Shown here piece by piece: positions 61,548-64,000 of a stretch of 64,000 nt of DNA. The notes below the pieces were generated by a model. The model had not been told where the DNA came from and did not search any database. It worked only from the letters and a program-made list of their open reading frames with translations. The stretch is from assembly GCA_026625625.1 (NCBI GenBank), contig CP113055.1, positions 1,738,501 to 1,802,500 of the forward strand, written 5' to 3'. The translations under genes were made by a program, and so were the position numbers. The stretch's first letter is position 1, and each line of letters begins with the position of its first letter. Origin of the DNA: Blastomonas sp. SL216. GTDB taxonomy: Bacteria; Pseudomonadota; Alphaproteobacteria; Sphingomonadales; Sphingomonadaceae.

Positions 61548-62485
61548 TATGAATATTGGGCCAATGCCGGCAGGTGCGCCCCGTCTGCGAGCGCAAGCAG
61601 ATAGTCGAATGCCCTGGAGGCGGCACTGGCCGCACGAAGTATGGCGCGGTGATCCTCCTTCAGGATAGCGAGCCAGGAACCGATATAATCGGCATGTCGC
61701 ACCGTAGGCCGGATGCTCAGTGCCGCGCACACAAATGCCCCGGCCATTTCGGCGACAAGCTCTTCCTTGCCATAGGGTACCGAACCGAAGGCTCCGCTCT
61801 GGTCGCGGTTCAGCCGCGAGCCATGGCCAGTCCAGTGCGCGAGCTCATGAAAGGCAGTGCGGGGCCAGTTGACCGGCTCGTGAAAGGCATCGGGCGGTGG
61901 CACCGCCACGAAGTCCCGGACCGGATCGTAACAGGCATGCGGCCCGCCAATTCTGAAGTCAGCGCCGGTTGCAGCGATGAGCGCAGCTGCTTCGGGCAGG
62001 ATAGCATCGCCGGTCGCAGCCTCGGGTCTGATCGTGATTGGCTCGGGCAGGCCTTCGCACTGATCGGTCGAGAAAACCGTGAATGTCCTGAGGATCGAAA
62101 AGGCCCTGGCAGATTCTCCTTCTGCGTCTGCCGTTCCCCTCCCCTTGTCAGTGCCGCGAACCCGACGTGCGTAGACTGTCGCGGTACCGCGCTCGCCGCG
62201 CCGCACCGTACCGCCGAGTTCAGCGGCCTGACGAAAGGTCAGAAACCCCTGCCCGGAAAAGCCGCGGCTGGCAGCGGCGTTCCACAGCGTGAGGATGTTG
62301 ATGCCGCTATAGCGCCGCCGGCTCGCCGCATTGTACGGCAGACCGATGGCCGGATGCCTGCAATCCCAGGGCTGGACCCAGGGCACACTTCCCTTTTCAA
62401 GCTGCGCGATGATCTCATCGGTCACCGTGCGACAGATATCCGGCCGAGGCGAAGTGCCGGCTGCAGATCGGTAGGTTCGGGGCAT
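61547..62485 (-). CDS. ardC: ArdC-family antirestriction protein
   Basis: 312 residues from ATG 62485. The N-terminal ssDNA-binding domain has DEIIAQLEKGSVPWVQPWDC and YSGINILTLWNAAASRGFSG. The C-terminal metalloprotease-like domain has FHELAHWTGHGSRLNRD (HExxH-type motif) and the downstream Glu in YGKEELVAEMAGAF. ArdC protects incoming DNA from type I or II restriction in recipients. Intact, with family length (about 300). The longer open frame to 62533 lacks family similarity before MPRTYRSA. Confidence 0.93.
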   Translation of the reverse strand: MPRTYRSAAGTSPRPDICRTVTDEIIAQLEKGSVPWVQPWDCRHPAIGLPYNAASRRRYSGINILTLWNAAASRGFSGQGFLTFRQAAELGGTVRRGERGTATVYARRVRGTDKGRGTADAEGESARAFSILRTFTVFSTDQCEGLPEPITIRPEAATGDAILPEAAALIAATGADFRIGGPHACYDPVRDFVAVPPPDAFHEPVNWPRTAFHELAHWTGHGSRLNRDQSGAFGSVPYGKEELVAEMAGAFVCAALSIRPTVRHADYIGSWLAILKEDHRAILRAASAASRAFDYLLALADGAHLPALAQYS

Positions 62486-62958
62486 GGATGGTCTCCGCGA
62501 CGGCCGGCGGGCGAACCTCTCGCCGCGCTTCATGCCGTCACCCCGCCCATTCCCCCTCTCGCTCCGATCCTTGCGCCGTAGACAGCCGCCGGCTCGCCGA
62601 GTGTGGCTATCGCCTGGCGCCGCCGCAGGCTGGGGACCTTCGGGTCAGGCAAGAGGATGAGACAAGACCGTCTGTCCGCGCGCTGCCCCTGAAATAGAAC
62701 CGGAAGCGGTTGCAATTGCGCTGATGCGAGTCTTTCGCAACTGGGCAGACGATGCTATGGTGCCCGCCGGTCGCTACCGGGAAGAACCAGGCCAGAAGAG
62801 CTGCCGGCATCCCGATGGCAAGCGCGCAATCGCGAGCATTTCAGCCGTTCGGCGATCCCGGACAGGAACCGGACATCGTCGTTTCAAAGGGGTGGCATGC
62901 AGGGTCGACGGGTCGGAAACGCGCCTGCTGCCGATGTTTGTACGTGAACCAATGGAAT
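62486..62958. other. Divergent promoter region of ardC and luxR
   Basis: A 473-bp gap between divergent ardC and luxR. Open frames here overlap in all phases, without family features. It should hold the ardC and luxR promoters; no lux-box-like palindrome was seen by eye. Confidence 0.4.
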
Positions 62959-63696
62959 GTGACACAGGATCTGTCGCAGGAAATCGCCTGCGCGAACGAT
63001 GAAGCAGCGCTCTTTGCCGCTCTCGCCAAGGCCACCGCGACGATGCGCTTCGACCATTTTGCGCTTGCCTATGACCGAAGGGGTCTCGCCGATCCGGGGA
63101 GCCTCCTCGTCCACAATTATCCCGAAGGCTGGGCCACGGTCTATAACGGGTTCGATCTGGGCAAGGCAGACCCCGTTCGCCGGGCAGGCGAACGCGCACT
63201 GACAGGGTTCAGCTGGCACGAGCTCGAACTCTATGTCCCGCTCACCAAGGGCGACAGGCAGATGCTGGCTGTCGGCCGCGAGAACGGTCTGGTCGATGGC
63301 TATACCGTCCCGAGGCATCTGGTCGGCGAGGCCAGCGGCACCTGCACCTTCGTCATCCGGCATGAGCGCGACTTGCCGCCCGATATGCGCCACTGCGCCG
63401 AGATCGTCGGCGCAACAGCGCTTGCAGCTGCCCGCCGGATCAGCGGGGCAAGGCCGGTCGATCCAAGGCCGGTATTGAGCGAACGCCAGCGCGAATGCGT
63501 GCTCTGGTCGGCGCGGGGCAAGACCGCCGGCGAGATCGCTGCAATCCTCGGCATCAGCGAGGAAACGGTCACGCAACATCTCAAGAATGCCCGCGAGCGC
63601 TACGATGTCCATGGCCGCCAGATGCTGGTCCTGTGCGCGATGTTCGATGGCGTGATCGGCTTCTCGGATGTCTTCGACTGGTGGACGCCCGCCTGA
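62959..63696 (+). CDS. luxR: LuxR-family quorum-sensing regulator (TraR-like)
   Basis: About 245 residues from GTG 62959; GTG 62944 is an alternative, and both have weak ribosome sites. The autoinducer-binding domain covers ~10-160, with ATMRFDHFALAYDRR, NYPEGWATVYNGFDLGKADP and a following TGFSWHELELYVPLTK that holds the expected Trp and Asp ligands. The C-terminal HTH is LSERQRECVLWSARGKTAGEIAAILGISEETVTQHLKNA. It is followed by luxI on the same strand, with a candidate lux box between. It likely senses acyl-homoserine lactone and may drive the FseA-like module. Confidence 0.9.
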   Translation: MTQDLSQEIACANDEAALFAALAKATATMRFDHFALAYDRRGLADPGSLLVHNYPEGWATVYNGFDLGKADPVRRAGERALTGFSWHELELYVPLTKGDRQMLAVGRENGLVDGYTVPRHLVGEASGTCTFVIRHERDLPPDMRHCAEIVGATALAAARRISGARPVDPRPVLSERQRECVLWSARGKTAGEIAAILGISEETVTQHLKNARERYDVHGRQMLVLCAMFDGVIGFSDVFDWWTPA

Positions 63697-63770
63697 GCAT
63701 ATCTGCTGGCAGGCAGAGCCATCGCCGAGCGCTTCCGTCCGGGCAAGGCGCTGCACGGCTGCCCCCTCCC

Positions 63771-63794
63771 CTGAACTGGGTATACCGAAAGCAG
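63771..63794. promoter_or_regulatory. Candidate lux box upstream of luxI
   Basis: CTGAACTGGGTATACCGAAAGCAG (shown in two parts: CTGAACTGGGTA and TACCGAAAGCAG) is an imperfect palindrome: 8 of 12 bases of the half-sites match, with perfect CTG/CAG ends and GGTA/TACC core. It lies 48 bp before the luxI ATG, a usual place for a LuxR-family operator. Confidence 0.5.
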
Positions 63795-63841
63795 CAGCGC
63801 AATGGTCTTTTCCAGGGGCACAAGCCCTTGAAGGAACGATC

Positions 63842-64000
63842 ATGATTCCAGCACCGATCAGCGTGAAACCCCGCATCCAGGAAGAGGCGATGCGCGCCAT
63901 GTTCGCAGCGCGAAAGCAGGTGTTCGTCGACCTGCTCGGCTGGGACCTTCCCGTTCTGGAAGATCGGTTCGAGATCGACCAGTTCGATACGGCCGCGGCG
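63842..64000 (+). CDS. luxI: LuxI-family acyl-homoserine lactone synthase (5' part)
   Basis: ATG 63842, behind AAGGAACGATC, opens a frame that runs off the right edge after 53 codons. The sequence (RAMFAARKQVFVDLLGWDLP, then DRFEIDQFDT) has the LuxI N-terminal hallmarks: the Arg/Phe start helix, the Trp of the W-x3 motif and the acidic DxFD pair. It would make an acyl-homoserine lactone for the adjacent LuxR. The rest of the gene lies outside the window. Confidence 0.88.
   Translation, partial: MIPAPISVKPRIQEEAMRAMFAARKQVFVDLLGWDLPVLEDRFEIDQFDTAAA

Noticed and set aside
62884-63900. 338-codon minus-strand frame over luxR
   Set aside because: Shadow of luxR; ends inside the luxI start and has no motif.
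1-64000. CRISPR arrays, tRNA genes, rRNA genes, integrases and transposases
   Set aside because: Looked for repeats with regular spacers, cloverleaf-like segments and DDE/tyrosine recombinase motifs; none seen.

Overview
The window looks like part of a large conjugative or integrative-conjugative element (ICE) from a sphingomonad-type alphaproteobacterium. DNA is GC-rich throughout the backbone. The gene families are those seen together on alphaproteobacterial ICEs and plasmids: Trb-type mating-pair genes, a MobF relaxase, DUF736, DUF2285, DUF6499, DUF2840, DUF6961, DUF6771, DUF7007, a strawberry-notch helicase, a large ParB-like protein and ArdC. A TonB-dependent receptor of sphingomonad type is also present. 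I saw no integrase, transposase, rRNA, tRNA or CRISPR array, so the ends of the element lie outside the window.

Left backbone (1-16.8 kb): trbB-C-D-E-J run leftward with ATGA start/stop overlaps at every junction. A divergent membrane-tethered LuxR-type HTH gene, two small genes and a RadC-like gene follow. The DNA-processing set is on the minus strand: MobF relaxase (traA), coupling protein (traD), a small relaxosome-type protein and an iteron-bearing candidate oriT. Upstream of that is a coupled operon with an FseA-like DUF6499/DUF2285 pair in different frames, an RdfS/AlpA-like excisionase, a 39-codon ORF, DUF2840, the TraF peptidase, DUF736 and a VirB1-like transglycosylase. The operon resembles the quorum-sensing-controlled excision/transfer module of ICEMlSymR7A, where a +1 ribosomal frameshift makes the activator FseA. 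A luxR-luxI pair sits at the right end of the window (62.9-64 kb).

Cargo 1 (17.4-26.8 kb), bounded by two DUF736 genes: cytochrome c, a beta-lactamase-fold serine hydrolase, a TonB receptor broken by one in-frame amber codon, a Tat-exported flavin amine oxidase, a divergent membrane LytTR regulator, a nitroreductase and a frameshifted lipid kinase. The first five look like a uptake/oxidation locus for an amine.

Middle (27-38.9 kb): small element-type genes (DUF736, DUF6961, YHYH/excalibur, nuclease-like, DUF6771), a YedK/HMCES-type DNA-protein crosslink protein, a short Hsp70, a NarL-type response regulator with a 7TM histidine kinase, and several exported proteins (LprI-like, DUF4424, Cys-rich, CopC-like).

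Cargo 2 (39-50.3 kb) reads like a defence/signalling island: two tandem AbiTii-type genes; a secreted protein, subtilisin-like protease and small gene divergent from a Crp/Fnr regulator; an operon of TIR-TM-TPR protein, unknown protein and TPR/SLOG-like protein; and a fused nucleotidyltransferase-HEPN protein. The TIR plus SLOG-like pairing is the best candidate for an undescribed system, because it could couple a TIR-made nucleotide signal to a nucleotide sensor.

Right backbone (50.4-64 kb): DUF2493, Toprim primase-like, methyltransferase-strawberry-notch helicase, DUF7007, a ParB-like protein followed by a clear terminator, an exported protein, ArdC antirestriction, then luxR and the start of luxI.
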